This document shows, in pieces, positions 24,581 through 33,915 of a stretch of DNA of 64,000 nt. The stretch is from positions 62,001-126,000 of the forward strand of contig NZ_JACJSJ010000004.1 of the NCBI RefSeq assembly GCF_014698115.1. Direction: 5' to 3'. This stretch comes from Nostoc sp. FACHB-973 (GTDB taxonomy: Bacteria; Cyanobacteriota; Cyanobacteriia; Cyanobacteriales; Nostocaceae). Position numbers and translations under genes: made by a program. A model generated the notes under the pieces. That model saw nothing but the letters and a program-made list of their open reading frames with translations, made no database searches and had not been told where the DNA came from. Each line of letters starts with the position of its first letter. Positions within the stretch are counted from its first letter, which is position 1.

Positions 24581-26440
24581 ATGAGTTTACTGATGGCGAG
24601 TGTGCTAGCAACAGCGCCAATATCTGCGCCCAATTTACCGGAACAGCCTGTAATTGAATCAGATAATCTGGTGCAGCGGTCAACACAAGAAAATTTATCT
24701 CAAGTAGTTCCACCTGCTGAAATTACACCGCCTGAATTTGTACATCCAGATACAGATACCTCAACAACTGTAAAAAGTAACTACGAAAATATACTGAAAA
24801 AAAGTAGAGAAAAAATTCAATTTCTCAGTTCTTCTAACTCGCCTGAATCAAAAAATACCCAACCTCTAACAAAGGAACCTGACGAAAATTATCCCGATTC
24901 ACCACACTCAGACAACCCAATGTCTCAAGTCAACTCGGTATCACAACTTGAAGATGTGCAACCTTCTGACTGGGCTTTTGGTGCTTTGCAGTCTTTGGTA
25001 GAACGTTATGGCTGCATTGCGGGATATGCTGATGGTACTTACTTGGGGAATCGTACTATTAGCCGTTATGAATTTGCGGCTGGTGTAAATGCTTGTTTAG
25101 AGAAGATTAACGAAGCGATGCCTGGGTTGGGCTACGCCTACGCTAACAATAAACTTAACACTGTTAACAATGAAGATTTAATCCTGCTGCAAAGGTTGCA
25201 AGGTGAATTCAAAGCAGAGTTGCAACAATTACAGCAGCGTGTCGAGGTTCTCGAAAACCAGACAAGTGAATTACAAAACAATCAGTTTTCCACAACTACC
25301 AGATTATTTGGTCAAGCTGTTTTTAGCCTTCAGGGAACCAATACCACCAACGCAGATTTGTTTCCTAGAGATGGAATACCTGAACGCCAGGGAAAAACGA
25401 ATCTGACTTTCACAAGTAGCGCCCAACTAACCTTAGCAACTTCATTTACCGGGCGAGATTTACTGTTAACAGGGTTGTCTGCTGGTAATTTGGGTTCTAA
25501 TGCGTCCTTGGTATCTACCAATATGGGACGGTTGGGTTTCGAGTCCAATACAGACAACAATCTAGTTATCAGTGATTTATCTTATCGATTTCTGGCCTCG
25601 AAGAACTTGGGAATTGTCGTCGGTACTGCCGGAGTTAACCCCATCAATACCTTTCGCGGTATTAGCCCATTAGAAGGTTCTAGCGACGGTGCAATTTCTC
25701 TATTTGGTCAACGTAACCCGATTTTAGGCATTGGTAACGGCACGGGTGGTATAGGTTTTGACTGGCAAATTAGCGATCGCATTAGTTTGCAAGGCGTTTA
25801 TAGTGCAGAAATTCCCAGTTTTGCCGGCAATATCAACCGGGGCGGATTATTTGGTGGTAGATTTACTGCTGGCGCTCAGTTAAGTTTAGCACCCAGCGAT
25901 AACATCGATATCGGTGTACATTATCTTTATTCCCACTCCCCAGATGGCTTACTGGGAAATGGTATCGGCGATGCTCAACTGATTTCGCCTTTTGCAGATG
26001 CTACAGCTTTCGATACCCAAGCAATTGGCGCTACCGTTACTTGGCGAATTAACCCTAACTTGCAGCTGGGTGGTTGGGGTGGCTTCACTTCCTCCAAACC
26101 ATCCAATCTTTCTGGAAGTGTAGAAACTACTAACTGGATGGTGTTTGCGGCTTTTCCCAATTTGCTGCGTCCTGGAAATTTAGGAGGCGTTCTTGTGGGA
26201 CAACCGCCGAAAATTACTTCTAGCACTTTACCTGAGGGATTTAACTTTCCCAACTTTTCTAATGGGGGGACAGCAGGCGGACGCAGTGACACATCAATTC
26301 ACGTAGAACTTTTTTACCGCGCCCAACTGAGTGACAATATTGCCCTGACTCCAGGCTTATTCGTTATTTTCAACCCGGATCACAATGCTGCTAACGATAC
26401 TTTGCTAGTTGGAGCATTAAGAGCAACTTTCCGGTTTTAA
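24581..26440 (+). CDS. SLH-domain OprB-type porin (iron uptake porin-like)
   Basis: 619 residues. A short hydrophobic N-terminus (MSLLMASVLATAPISA) may be the signal peptide. A Pro/Ser-rich linker follows, then an S-layer homology domain at about 118-180 (VQPSDWAFGALQSLVERYGC ... ISRYEFAAGVNACLEKI), a short coiled coil (about 205-232) and an OprB-type beta-barrel to the end, closing with RATFRF, a terminal Phe typical of outer-membrane barrels. Known role: cyanobacterial outer-membrane porin anchored to peptidoglycan through SLH, passing small inorganic solutes. AGGAG precedes the ATG by five bases. Confidence 0.92.
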   Translation: MSLLMASVLATAPISAPNLPEQPVIESDNLVQRSTQENLSQVVPPAEITPPEFVHPDTDTSTTVKSNYENILKKSREKIQFLSSSNSPESKNTQPLTKEPDENYPDSPHSDNPMSQVNSVSQLEDVQPSDWAFGALQSLVERYGCIAGYADGTYLGNRTISRYEFAAGVNACLEKINEAMPGLGYAYANNKLNTVNNEDLILLQRLQGEFKAELQQLQQRVEVLENQTSELQNNQFSTTTRLFGQAVFSLQGTNTTNADLFPRDGIPERQGKTNLTFTSSAQLTLATSFTGRDLLLTGLSAGNLGSNASLVSTNMGRLGFESNTDNNLVISDLSYRFLASKNLGIVVGTAGVNPINTFRGISPLEGSSDGAISLFGQRNPILGIGNGTGGIGFDWQISDRISLQGVYSAEIPSFAGNINRGGLFGGRFTAGAQLSLAPSDNIDIGVHYLYSHSPDGLLGNGIGDAQLISPFADATAFDTQAIGATVTWRINPNLQLGGWGGFTSSKPSNLSGSVETTNWMVFAAFPNLLRPGNLGGVLVGQPPKITSSTLPEGFNFPNFSNGGTAGGRSDTSIHVELFYRAQLSDNIALTPGLFVIFNPDHNAANDTLLVGALRATFRF

Positions 26441-26579
26441 GTTTGTACTGATGTAAATGTAATCAAATACGCTTTTTTATTACGGAATAGTTCAGTACTG
26501 AAATGCTGCTATTACCCAATAAAAGGAAGGAAAAACCCATACGTATTTTTTCGTAGGTGATTAAAGGAGCAACTTTTTC

Positions 26580-27884
26580 ATGAAATTAAATTCATCAACT
26601 CACACCACTTGCAAAAATCCAAAATCCGTCTTGGAAAGTTCTGATCGCCGGAAACCGGCGCTCAGACTTTCCGCAAAATCTCAAAATCCAAAATTCTATG
26701 GTGTAGTTTTTAGCAGCAGTAGTTTAGCCGCAGTCATGATTGCTTTAGGTGGAACAAGTGCTTTGGCTCAAATCACAATTCAAAGCACTGGGACATTATC
26801 AGGTACCATTCAACTTCCCAGCATTAATCCGAATTTCAATCAAAGCACCACTCGTGTTGACACAGACGACACGGGGACTTACTCGCGCAACTTGGGTACT
26901 AAAAACAATCCTAATTACGTTCCTGTATACAAGTCAGACTATGTGCAAGTCCAAACACGCTCTGATGGTAGTTTGCATTATTTTGTTGACTTTAAAGGCA
27001 TTCCGATTGTCTCCTTCAACGGTGTTCTCACTTCACCTGTTCTCTCTGGCGGGGAGTTGACACCTTATAAATACCAGGGAAGATTGGCCGGAACTACATT
27101 TCAAGGAGTAGTTCAGGATGAATTTAATCTCACAAGAGGCTACTATACTGGTACTGTTACTGACCCAAAGACTGGAAACCAGTATCAGGGAACTTTTGAA
27201 GTGAGTGGATATGGTGTCAGGTATAGCGATCGCAATGGTGGTGCAACCCCCACAGTCTTTGATTTCAAGTCCGATCTCCCAGGTTCGCCAAAGGTGACAT
27301 CTTTGGAAATGACTAATTCTCCCCTAGCGAGAGTGACAATCAAAGTACCTGCAACTGCAACTCTCATCACTCCCACGCCAGTAGTTGATGGTGGTAGCAC
27401 ACCCACTCCCACACCAGTAGTTGATGGTGGTAGCACAATGAATGTTACGCCAATCGTTGATGGTGGTAGCACAATGAATGTTACGCCAATCGTTGATGGT
27501 GGTAGCACAATGAATGTTACGCCAATCGTTGATGGTGGTAACACAATGAATGTTGCGCCAATCGTTGATGGTGGTAACACAATGAATATTGCACCAATCT
27601 TTGATGGTGGTAGCACAATGAATGTTGCGCCAATCTTTGATGGTGGTAGTGCGATCGCTTCGCCAACGACTACAAGCTACACACCTGGGGCTAATTCTTC
27701 ATCGCTGTCTACTACACCTAACATGGAATTCAGTAGTGGTAATTCTCCAGCAGTCAATCAAGTAGTTGTCAACCCTGCAATCTTGGCTCAAACTGCTTGT
27801 TCAAAGGATTCTGTCAATAGCTGTACAAAACCTGTTTCACCCAAACAAGCGATCGGTCCGCGCAGTAGAGTGTTGGTGCGTTAG
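26580..27884 (+). CDS. Secreted protein with eight 12-residue VDGGST repeats
   Basis: 434 residues. The ATG has AGGAG about 10 bases upstream. Residues 1-42 are polar and unusual: they are encoded by a hairpin repeat found elsewhere as non-coding DNA. The hydrophobic signal segment (FSSSSLAAVMIALGGTSALA, cleaved before QITIQ) starts only near residue 44. Residues about 65-255 form an unrecognised beta-rich domain (LSGTIQLPSINP, YFVDFKGIPIVSFNG). Residues 263-358 are eight 12-residue repeats of the form MNVTPIVDGGST. The tail is Ser/Pro/Asn-rich with two cysteines. Exported, location unknown. No family recognised. Confidence 0.75.
   Translation: MKLNSSTHTTCKNPKSVLESSDRRKPALRLSAKSQNPKFYGVVFSSSSLAAVMIALGGTSALAQITIQSTGTLSGTIQLPSINPNFNQSTTRVDTDDTGTYSRNLGTKNNPNYVPVYKSDYVQVQTRSDGSLHYFVDFKGIPIVSFNGVLTSPVLSGGELTPYKYQGRLAGTTFQGVVQDEFNLTRGYYTGTVTDPKTGNQYQGTFEVSGYGVRYSDRNGGATPTVFDFKSDLPGSPKVTSLEMTNSPLARVTIKVPATATLITPTPVVDGGSTPTPTPVVDGGSTMNVTPIVDGGSTMNVTPIVDGGSTMNVTPIVDGGNTMNVAPIVDGGNTMNIAPIFDGGSTMNVAPIFDGGSAIASPTTTSYTPGANSSSLSTTPNMEFSSGNSPAVNQVVVNPAILAQTACSKDSVNSCTKPVSPKQAIGPRSRVLVR
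26633..26672. repeat. Hairpin repeat inside the N-terminal coding region
   Basis: GGAAAGTTCTGATCGCCGG and CCGGCGCTCAGACTTTCC form an imperfect stem with loop AAA. Flanking CCAAAATCCGTCTT and GCAAAATCTCAAAATCC match the arms of the intergenic repeat at about 38640-38770. Here it lies inside the reading frame of the secreted protein. Confidence 0.75.
27366..27653 (+). repeat. Eight tandem 36-nt coding repeats
   Basis: Each unit encodes x-x-x-(T/A)-P-(I/V)-(V/F)-D-G-G-(S/N)-T. The first two units start with (I/P)TPTPVV, the remaining six with MN(V/I). Units three and four are identical at the protein level, indicating recent duplication. Confidence 0.95.
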
Positions 27885-28384
27885 ATATTTATACCAATTT
27901 GCACATCTTTCCGTAACTTTCATTTTGAGGGGAGTGGGGAGTAGGGAAGAAAAATTTTTGACACTCCCCATTCCCTATTCCCTATTCCCTATTCCCCATT
28001 CCCCATTCCCCATTCTCAGAAAAACTTTAGGGTACTTCTGGAACTCTAACACCACACAATGAAATCAATATAATAGCTAGGACAGACTAAGTATTCCAAT
28101 TCAAAAAGTCCCCCTAAGCTATTCTGTAGCGTTTTGCAGGTCAGACTTCCTTTCTGTGGTAGATTTTACCCCGATGATTTTCTGGCTATACTAGTGGCTT
28201 AAGCCGATTGACTAAAATGGAATAAGGACTACGGACTAGGTAATAACATTAAAAATACTATTTCCCAATCCCCAATCCCCAATCCCCAATCCCCTTTCTT
28301 GGGATTACAGAAACTTTATCAGTCGATCGCATTAACACTACAAAGTAAATTTAGATCAATTAAACGTCTTCTGAGTTAGCACCT
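27885..28384. repeat. Intergenic region with CCCCATT and CCCCAAT tandem repeats
   Basis: Tandem CCCTATT/CCCCATT units at about 27965-28015 and CCCCAAT units at about 28263-28302; the stretch between shows no gene. A GGGGAGTGGGGAGTAGGG unit at 27931 is complementary to the CCCCATT blocks and could pair with them. Confidence 0.7.
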
Positions 28385-29047
28385 ATGAAAGAAGAATTGA
28401 TAGCCAGAGTTGTACAAGTCTTACGAATTAATATGAGTTGGATGACTTGGAATTTATTTCTGGCTTTTATACCTTTAGCTTTGAGTGTATGGCTATTTCG
28501 CATTAAGCGTGGTGGTACTTGGCTCTGGTGGCTAGGATTCTTAGTTTTCTACGCATTCTTACCGAATGCACCATATTTGTTGACTGATGTCATTCATTTG
28601 ATAGACGATATCCGCACAATTCAATCCGTCTGGATGATTACTTTAGTACTAATTCCTGTGTATCTACTAGTAATTTTATCTGGATTTCAAGCTTATGTAA
28701 TATCGTTAATCAATTGGGGTTACTACTTACATCGCATCGGCAAGAGTGAATGGATTTGGCGGCTTGAATTGATTACCCATGCTCTCTGTGCTGTTGGTAT
28801 TTATTGGGGGCGTTTCTTACGTTTCAACAGTTGGGATTTTATTACTCAACCGGATGCTGTATTGACCAAAGGTGTTGAAGAAATTCTTGGTAAACAGCCA
28901 TTGGTAATTATTGCTGTCACCTTTGTGATACTTGTGGCACTGTACTGGATTATGAAACGAGTAACTTTGGGTTTTATTGTGCAACCCAAAAATGGATATG
29001 CCATCAAAACACAATCAGCAAATCCTAACACTCACAACCCTGGATAA
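28385..29047 (+). CDS. DUF1361 integral membrane protein
   Basis: 220 residues, about six hydrophobic segments. FLAFIPLALSVWLFRI, WLGFLVFYAFLPNAPYLLTD and GRFLRFNSWDF match the conserved features of the DUF1361 family (the PNAPYLLTD motif is its hallmark). Function unknown in the family. It stands alone between repeat-rich spacers. The C-terminal 20 residues are polar. Confidence 0.85.
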   Translation: MKEELIARVVQVLRINMSWMTWNLFLAFIPLALSVWLFRIKRGGTWLWWLGFLVFYAFLPNAPYLLTDVIHLIDDIRTIQSVWMITLVLIPVYLLVILSGFQAYVISLINWGYYLHRIGKSEWIWRLELITHALCAVGIYWGRFLRFNSWDFITQPDAVLTKGVEEILGKQPLVIIAVTFVILVALYWIMKRVTLGFIVQPKNGYAIKTQSANPNTHNPG

Positions 29048-29302
29048 GTCAAGTACCTACACCTCCCTTTCCTTTCCTAGATAACGTTTCGCAAACGGAA
29101 CGCTAGCTGAATGGGTAGGTGTAGGTTTGTCGCAACAAAAACTAAACTAATTCAATTCCGAACGCACTATTTTTTTCCATCTAAAGAAGGGTATACACGC
29201 CAGTTAATTCCGTGTCAAAAGAAAGATGCAGCTTTACAACGTGAGATTTGAAATGAATCTAGGTTGTTTAGTTTTTATTGACTGAGATCGGAGTTGAAGA
29301 AT

Positions 29303-30499
29303 ATGAATCTATTATCTATTGATGAACTCAAAACTTTAGCAGAAAATTCTCAATCCCCATGTATTTCTCTGTATATGCCTATGCAAAAAGCGGGGCCAGA
29401 GGTTCGACAAAACCCCATTCGGTTCAAAAATTTAATCCGTGAAGCTGAGGAACGCTTGGATGCGATGTCTAGCGACAAGCCGCAAGGCGTCTACCCAATT
29501 CGCCATACTGAAGCCCTAAATCTTCTCCAGCCAGCGATGGAACTAGATACGAGTGAGTTCTGGGAACACCAAGACCACGGGCTAGTAATATTTATTTCTC
29601 CGCAAGTGTTTCGCTACTACCAACTGCCAATGGAGTTTCCAGAACTGGTAGTTGTGAGCGATCGCTTCCACTTGAAACCGCTGCTACATTTGCTCAATAA
29701 TGATGGTAGCTTCTACGTCCTCGCCCTTAGCCAAAACGATGTCAAGTTTTTTGAGGGAACTCGCTACAGCCTCGACCAAATAGAAGTCGAAAATATGCCC
29801 AAGAGTTTAGATGAAACTCTCTTAGAAGATGAAATTCAAAAAGGGGTGCAGCACCGAATCGGCACATCTAAAAGGGGAGCTGCCAATGCTTCTTCACACC
29901 CCGGTACATTTCACGGGCAAGGAAGTCCCGACAGAGATAAGCATCAGGAAGATATTCTCCAATTTTGTTACGCTGTTGATACAGCATTACATGAAAAATT
30001 ACGTGAGCAAAAAGCACCTTTAGTTTTGGCTGGGGTTGAATATCTTTTCCCGATTTATCAACAAGCAAATACTTACAATCATTTGGTGGAAGAACCCCTT
30101 ACAGGTAATCCGGAATTCATCAAGCCGGAAGAATTACAAGACCAAGCTTGGCACATTGTTGAACCTTTGTTTCATCAACATCAAAAGCAAGTAATGGAAC
30201 TTTATCAACAACTAGCTGGTGAAGGAACTGGTAAAGCTTCTAGTAATTTCAACGAAATCATTTCAGCTGCTTATTACCAAAGAATTGATTATTTGTTTGT
30301 GCCAGTGGGACAGCAGATTTGGGGAAAATTTGATCCGGAAACAATGGCTGTAGATCTACACCCAAAACCAGAACCGGAAGACCAAGACTTATTAGATTTT
30401 GCTGCCATTCATACGCTTTTAAATGGTGGACAAGTGTACACCGTGGAGCTAGATAAAATGCCAAATGGCGCATCAGCAGCAGCAATTTTTCGATTTTGA
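29303..30499 (+). CDS. baeRF-like protein (bacterial homologue of archaeo-eukaryotic release factor domains)
   Basis: 398 residues from ATG 29303, which has GGAG nine bases upstream; the frame is also open to a TTG at 29294. The start MNLLSIDELKTLAENSQSPC followed by ISLYMPM and RFKNLIREAEERL, with ALSQNDVKFFEGTRYSLD in the middle and a C-terminal domain with DLLDFAAIHTLLNGGQVY, agrees with the baeRF family. Members have an eRF1/Pelota-like fold; stress- or ribosome-related roles have been proposed but not shown. Soluble. It is followed by a hairpin at 30529-30550. Confidence 0.75.
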   Translation: MNLLSIDELKTLAENSQSPCISLYMPMQKAGPEVRQNPIRFKNLIREAEERLDAMSSDKPQGVYPIRHTEALNLLQPAMELDTSEFWEHQDHGLVIFISPQVFRYYQLPMEFPELVVVSDRFHLKPLLHLLNNDGSFYVLALSQNDVKFFEGTRYSLDQIEVENMPKSLDETLLEDEIQKGVQHRIGTSKRGAANASSHPGTFHGQGSPDRDKHQEDILQFCYAVDTALHEKLREQKAPLVLAGVEYLFPIYQQANTYNHLVEEPLTGNPEFIKPEELQDQAWHIVEPLFHQHQKQVMELYQQLAGEGTGKASSNFNEIISAAYYQRIDYLFVPVGQQIWGKFDPETMAVDLHPKPEPEDQDLLDFAAIHTLLNGGQVYTVELDKMPNGASAAAIFRF

Positions 30500-30528
30500 T
30501 TTTGTGGTTTTTTCTACCAGGCAATCGG

Positions 30529-30550
30529 CAACAGGCTTGAAAGCCTGTTG
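30529..30550. terminator. Hairpin downstream of the baeRF-like gene
   Basis: CAACAGGCTTGAAAGCCTGTTG, a 9-10 bp stem. It is followed by ATTTGAAGATTTTAC rather than a clean T run, so termination is possible but weak. CTCCCTA tandem repeats (30622-30660) follow. Confidence 0.45.
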
Positions 30551-30662
30551 ATTTGAAGATTTTACAATCAGTTAATGTCTTATACCAGCCCTAAATAATT
30601 CGTGAAAAAAATCTATTGCCTACTCCCTACTCCCTACTCCCTACTCCCTACTCCCTACTCCC

Positions 30663-32876
30663 CTAACCTTGACCATTTTCACAGTCTATCTTGACCACAC
30701 AATTTCTCCCTTGTGCTTTTGCCTGATAGAGTCCTTGGTCAGCAGCAGCAATTAAGGTTGCGGGAGATGATTGACTATGAGGAGTGATTGTTGCTACGCC
30801 AAGACTGAGGGTAATGAATTGACTAACTTGAGAATTGAGATGAGGCAGTTGTAATGCCCTAATATTAGTCTGGATTTCTCTGGCAACTGCAATGGCTTCT
30901 TCGACATCAGTATTCGGTAAAATGACTGCAAACTCTTCTCCACCATACCGAGCAACTAAATCAGCAGGATGTTTAATTGTCTGAGAGATTGCTTTGGCAA
31001 CGTGTCTGAGTGCATCATCTCCTGCGAGATGTCCGTGAGTATCGTTATAAAGTTTAAAGTAATCGACATCACATAAAATCAAAGACAGTGAGGCTTGCTC
31101 TCGTGCCAATCGTTGCCATTCGGCGTTGAAGGTGTCATCAAAGCAGCGGCGATTTGCCACTTGGGTCAGACCATCCGAAGAAGCAAGGCGCTGTAATTCT
31201 TGGTTTGCTTGTTGTAATTGATGGTAAAGTTCTGATTGCTGAATGGCGATCGCAGCTTGGCTTGCTAGCTGCTTAAACAAATTAATCTCCGATTGCTCCC
31301 ATACCCTAGTGTTAGAACATTGGTGAGCAATCAATAGTCCCCACAAACGCTTTTGCTGCAAGATAGGCACCACAAGGTTCGCCCGGATTTGCAAACTCCG
31401 CAGCAGTTCAACATGACACGGCGATAGTCCACCAGTTTCAATGTCTTCGATCGCTCTACTATTGCCTTGTTGGTAGTAATTTGCACGGGTAGATTGAAAG
31501 CATGTGTCCATCACATGAAATCCCAGAATGGACATGCACCCTTGCGCTAAAGACTCTACTGCAACTAACCCACTCCAGTCTGGCTTAAACTGATAAATCA
31601 CTACTCGGTCTACATCAAACAGTTGTCTTACCTCGTCTGCCGTGGTTTGCAAAATTTCATCTAACTGCAAGGATTGGCGAATGCGCTGGGTGACAGCTGC
31701 GACAATTCGCTCGAACTGACTTTGCTGTTGGATGCGCTGCTCAATTTGCTTACGAGATGGCGATGTTACAGTTAACGTCAGCACATCAAAGTGAGGGGTT
31801 GTAGTGCTAGGCACAGCAGTTGGTCTGGCAATCAAATAGCCTTGAGCGAAGGTTGCGCCTCGTTCTCGCAGCCAGTTCAGTTCTTCAATGCACTCAATTC
31901 CTTCGGCGACGGTTTGGATATTTAATTTTTGAGTAATCTCTAGAAGCTTTTCAGTAATCGAGGCTTTATACAAGTCTTGATGCACATCTCGAATTAACTG
32001 CATATCTAACTTGATAAAATCTGGCCGTAACTGATGCAGCAAGTTTAGGCTGGAATACCCAGAACCAAGGTCATCAAGGGCAACTAAAAACCCAGTATCG
32101 CGGTAGTATTGAATCACAGCTTTGAGGTGGGCTAAATCTTGAGGATTGTCTGATTCCACGACTTCAAAGACAACCTGTTCGTGTTCAATACCTGCTCGAT
32201 CAATTGCTTCTACCGTACTGCGTAGGCAATAAACAGGGTCATAAAGCGCAGTTGGTGAAAAATTGATGAAAATCCGCCCGCTCACTTGATGACGGGTAAA
32301 TTGCTTGATTGTGTTGAGGCGAGCAAGTCGGTCGAGTTGGGGTAAAAGTCCAGCTTCGCTTGCTAACTCCATGATTGATTCCGGTGGTACTAAATTGCCT
32401 TGTTCATCCAACCCCCGCAACAACGATTCATATCCATAAATCTCCGATGTATCCTGAATCGAGACAATCGGTTGAAAGTGAGTGGTAAATCGTTCCCTTG
32501 CCAACATTTCCACTAACCAGTCGGACTGACTGAACTTAATAAACCGTTGCAATGAGGCAATATCACTAAAATCTTGGAGTTGAGGTTGGATAGCACCTTG
32601 AATCAAAAGGACTTGGGTCTCTCTTAATTCTCTTGGTGCAAGGAACTGAGCCAAGTTAAGGGCAATTTCTTGAGCCTGTCCAGGTTTACAGTTCAAACTC
32701 AGGCCTGGTCGCTGGTGCATCAGCTCATACTCAACGCCTAATTGCTGTAGGTATGAGGTGACTTTTGTCAGGGTATGTGAAACGGGGAACCAGAGAAAAA
32801 GTCTGCCTGCTTCCCCAGTTTGGCAGCGAATATTATAACAAGCACAAGTATTGGAGATAGGACAGCTTTGGCTCAT
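30663..32876 (-). CDS. Cyclic-di-GMP enzyme with EAL, cyanobacteriochrome GAF and GGDEF domains
   Basis: 737 residues. The N-terminus has four cysteines within 18 residues (CPISNTCACYNIRC). EAL domain about 120-350: YESLLRG, INFSP, DDLGSGYSSL, FIKLDMQLI and VAEGIE, catalytic residues kept. GAF about 385-545 with DTCF (C459) and SPCH (C487), exactly 28 residues apart, the two-cysteine pattern of DXCF cyanobacteriochromes, plus ANLVVPI and LWGLLIAHQC. GGDEF about 565-737 with an intact YGGEEF active site, but the inhibitory RxxD site reads HPAD. Inference: light sensed by the bilin GAF tunes synthesis or breakdown of cyclic-di-GMP. Monocistronic. No membrane segment. Confidence 0.93.
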   Translation of the reverse strand: MSQSCPISNTCACYNIRCQTGEAGRLFLWFPVSHTLTKVTSYLQQLGVEYELMHQRPGLSLNCKPGQAQEIALNLAQFLAPRELRETQVLLIQGAIQPQLQDFSDIASLQRFIKFSQSDWLVEMLARERFTTHFQPIVSIQDTSEIYGYESLLRGLDEQGNLVPPESIMELASEAGLLPQLDRLARLNTIKQFTRHQVSGRIFINFSPTALYDPVYCLRSTVEAIDRAGIEHEQVVFEVVESDNPQDLAHLKAVIQYYRDTGFLVALDDLGSGYSSLNLLHQLRPDFIKLDMQLIRDVHQDLYKASITEKLLEITQKLNIQTVAEGIECIEELNWLRERGATFAQGYLIARPTAVPSTTTPHFDVLTLTVTSPSRKQIEQRIQQQSQFERIVAAVTQRIRQSLQLDEILQTTADEVRQLFDVDRVVIYQFKPDWSGLVAVESLAQGCMSILGFHVMDTCFQSTRANYYQQGNSRAIEDIETGGLSPCHVELLRSLQIRANLVVPILQQKRLWGLLIAHQCSNTRVWEQSEINLFKQLASQAAIAIQQSELYHQLQQANQELQRLASSDGLTQVANRRCFDDTFNAEWQRLAREQASLSLILCDVDYFKLYNDTHGHLAGDDALRHVAKAISQTIKHPADLVARYGGEEFAVILPNTDVEEAIAVAREIQTNIRALQLPHLNSQVSQFITLSLGVATITPHSQSSPATLIAAADQGLYQAKAQGRNCVVKIDCENGQG

Positions 32877-33576
32877 TGGTAACTACCTTGCTCAACCCGA
32901 TTGATTTTAGTGTTCCCCTCAAACTTCCTATAAAAAATGAACTACAGTTCAAGTAGATGAAGATTTGATGAGAATTAAAAAGTTGATTCCCCATTGGCAC
33001 AATCAATTTGGATTAACAGAAATTATCCACCAACTGGTGATAGAAAATGATTGATTTATATTAAAGAGATGAATCTCGAAAAAATCTGCTTGCTCGAACT
33101 AGCTATTAACATCATCCAGTTTTTATTCTGCAATAAAGAAGTTATCTGCTTGATTTGAGTATCTTCTGGAGATGCCCAATTTTTAGAGAATGGTTTGTAC
33201 TAGCGCTAACTAATAGACCTGCCTTGAAAACAGGAAGTTGGGAGTGGGGAGTGGGGAGTAGGGAAAAGAAATTTTCATTGTTCCTTGTGAACGCAGCTCA
33301 TGGAGTCTCTTGCAAAAGTCCCCTAACACCCCACCCCCAGCCCCTCCCCGCTCTTCGGGAGGGGAGACTTTGACGTAAGTCAAAGGCGGGGTGGGGTTCT
33401 TTTTTTTGATTTATGCAAGAAGTCTATTTGCCATTTGGACTGAGTGCGTTAGCCCAGCTTTGCCGTTCGCGGTAGCGTCTCAGAAAGAGAAGGCATCGCT
33501 AGAATATCTAAGCTGACTTATAAAAGAAGATGGGAATATATCACCTGAAGATTATTTAACTAAGTTGGCCTACTTA
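32877..33576. other. Intergenic region with repeats
   Basis: 700 bases without a supported gene. It contains GGGAGTGGGGAGTGGGGAG units near 33240, a long GC-rich hairpin repeat (33327-33407) and a fragment CGTTCGCGGTAGCGTCTCAGAAAG of a type scattered in Nostoc spacers. A 72-codon frame here consists of repeats. Confidence 0.6.
33327..33407. terminator. Long GC-rich hairpin repeat ending in a T run
   Basis: Outer arms ACCCCACCCC and GGGGTGGGGT enclose inner hairpins CCCCTCCCCGCTCTTCGGGA/GGGG and ACTTTGACGTAAGTCAAAG. Eight T residues follow at about 33400-33407. The same outer and inner arms recur inside the composite element at about 62935-63003. It could act as a terminator between convergent transcripts, but its dispersion shows it is a repeat family. 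Confidence 0.6.
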
Positions 33577-33915
33577 TTACCAGCCACGGCTGATTTGATA
33601 CCAAGCTGTCATAAAGTCAATTACTAACATACCGTTGAGAATTGTTGCTATTAACAAAATTAGTGATGAAAACCAATATTTTTTGAAAATTTTGATAACT
33701 GTCAATTCTAAACCAATGGGAATCGAGAGCAAACTCCAAGATAAAAATATCAAATATATTGTTGTGAATTGACGAACTGGTTGGGTTAAAGATGATGTCA
33801 AACGATCACCAAATAATCTGATGATAACATCTTCATGAAAGTAGATTATTCCTAATATAAAAGTTGGTATACATAAAAACAAAAAAATTATTTCGATGCT
33901 TTTGAGTATTTTCAT
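33577..33915 (-). CDS. Small membrane protein, downstream of the PEP-synthase-like gene
   Basis: 112 residues with three hydrophobic segments (IEIIFLFLCIPTFILGIIYF, IYLIFLSWSLLSIPIGLEL, SSLILLIATILNGMLVIDFM). ATG overlaps the stop of the upstream gene by four bases (ATGA), so the two are translationally coupled. No family recognised. Confidence 0.65.
   Translation of the reverse strand: MKILKSIEIIFLFLCIPTFILGIIYFHEDVIIRLFGDRLTSSLTQPVRQFTTIYLIFLSWSLLSIPIGLELTVIKIFKKYWFSSLILLIATILNGMLVIDFMTAWYQISRGW

Noticed and set aside
27185-27616. 143-codon minus-strand frame of LPPSTIGVTFIV repeats
   Set aside because: Reverse translation of the 36-base repeats of the plus-strand secreted protein.
33155-33373. 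72-codon plus-strand frame
   Set aside because: Runs through GGGAGTGGGGAG and CCCCACCCC repeats.
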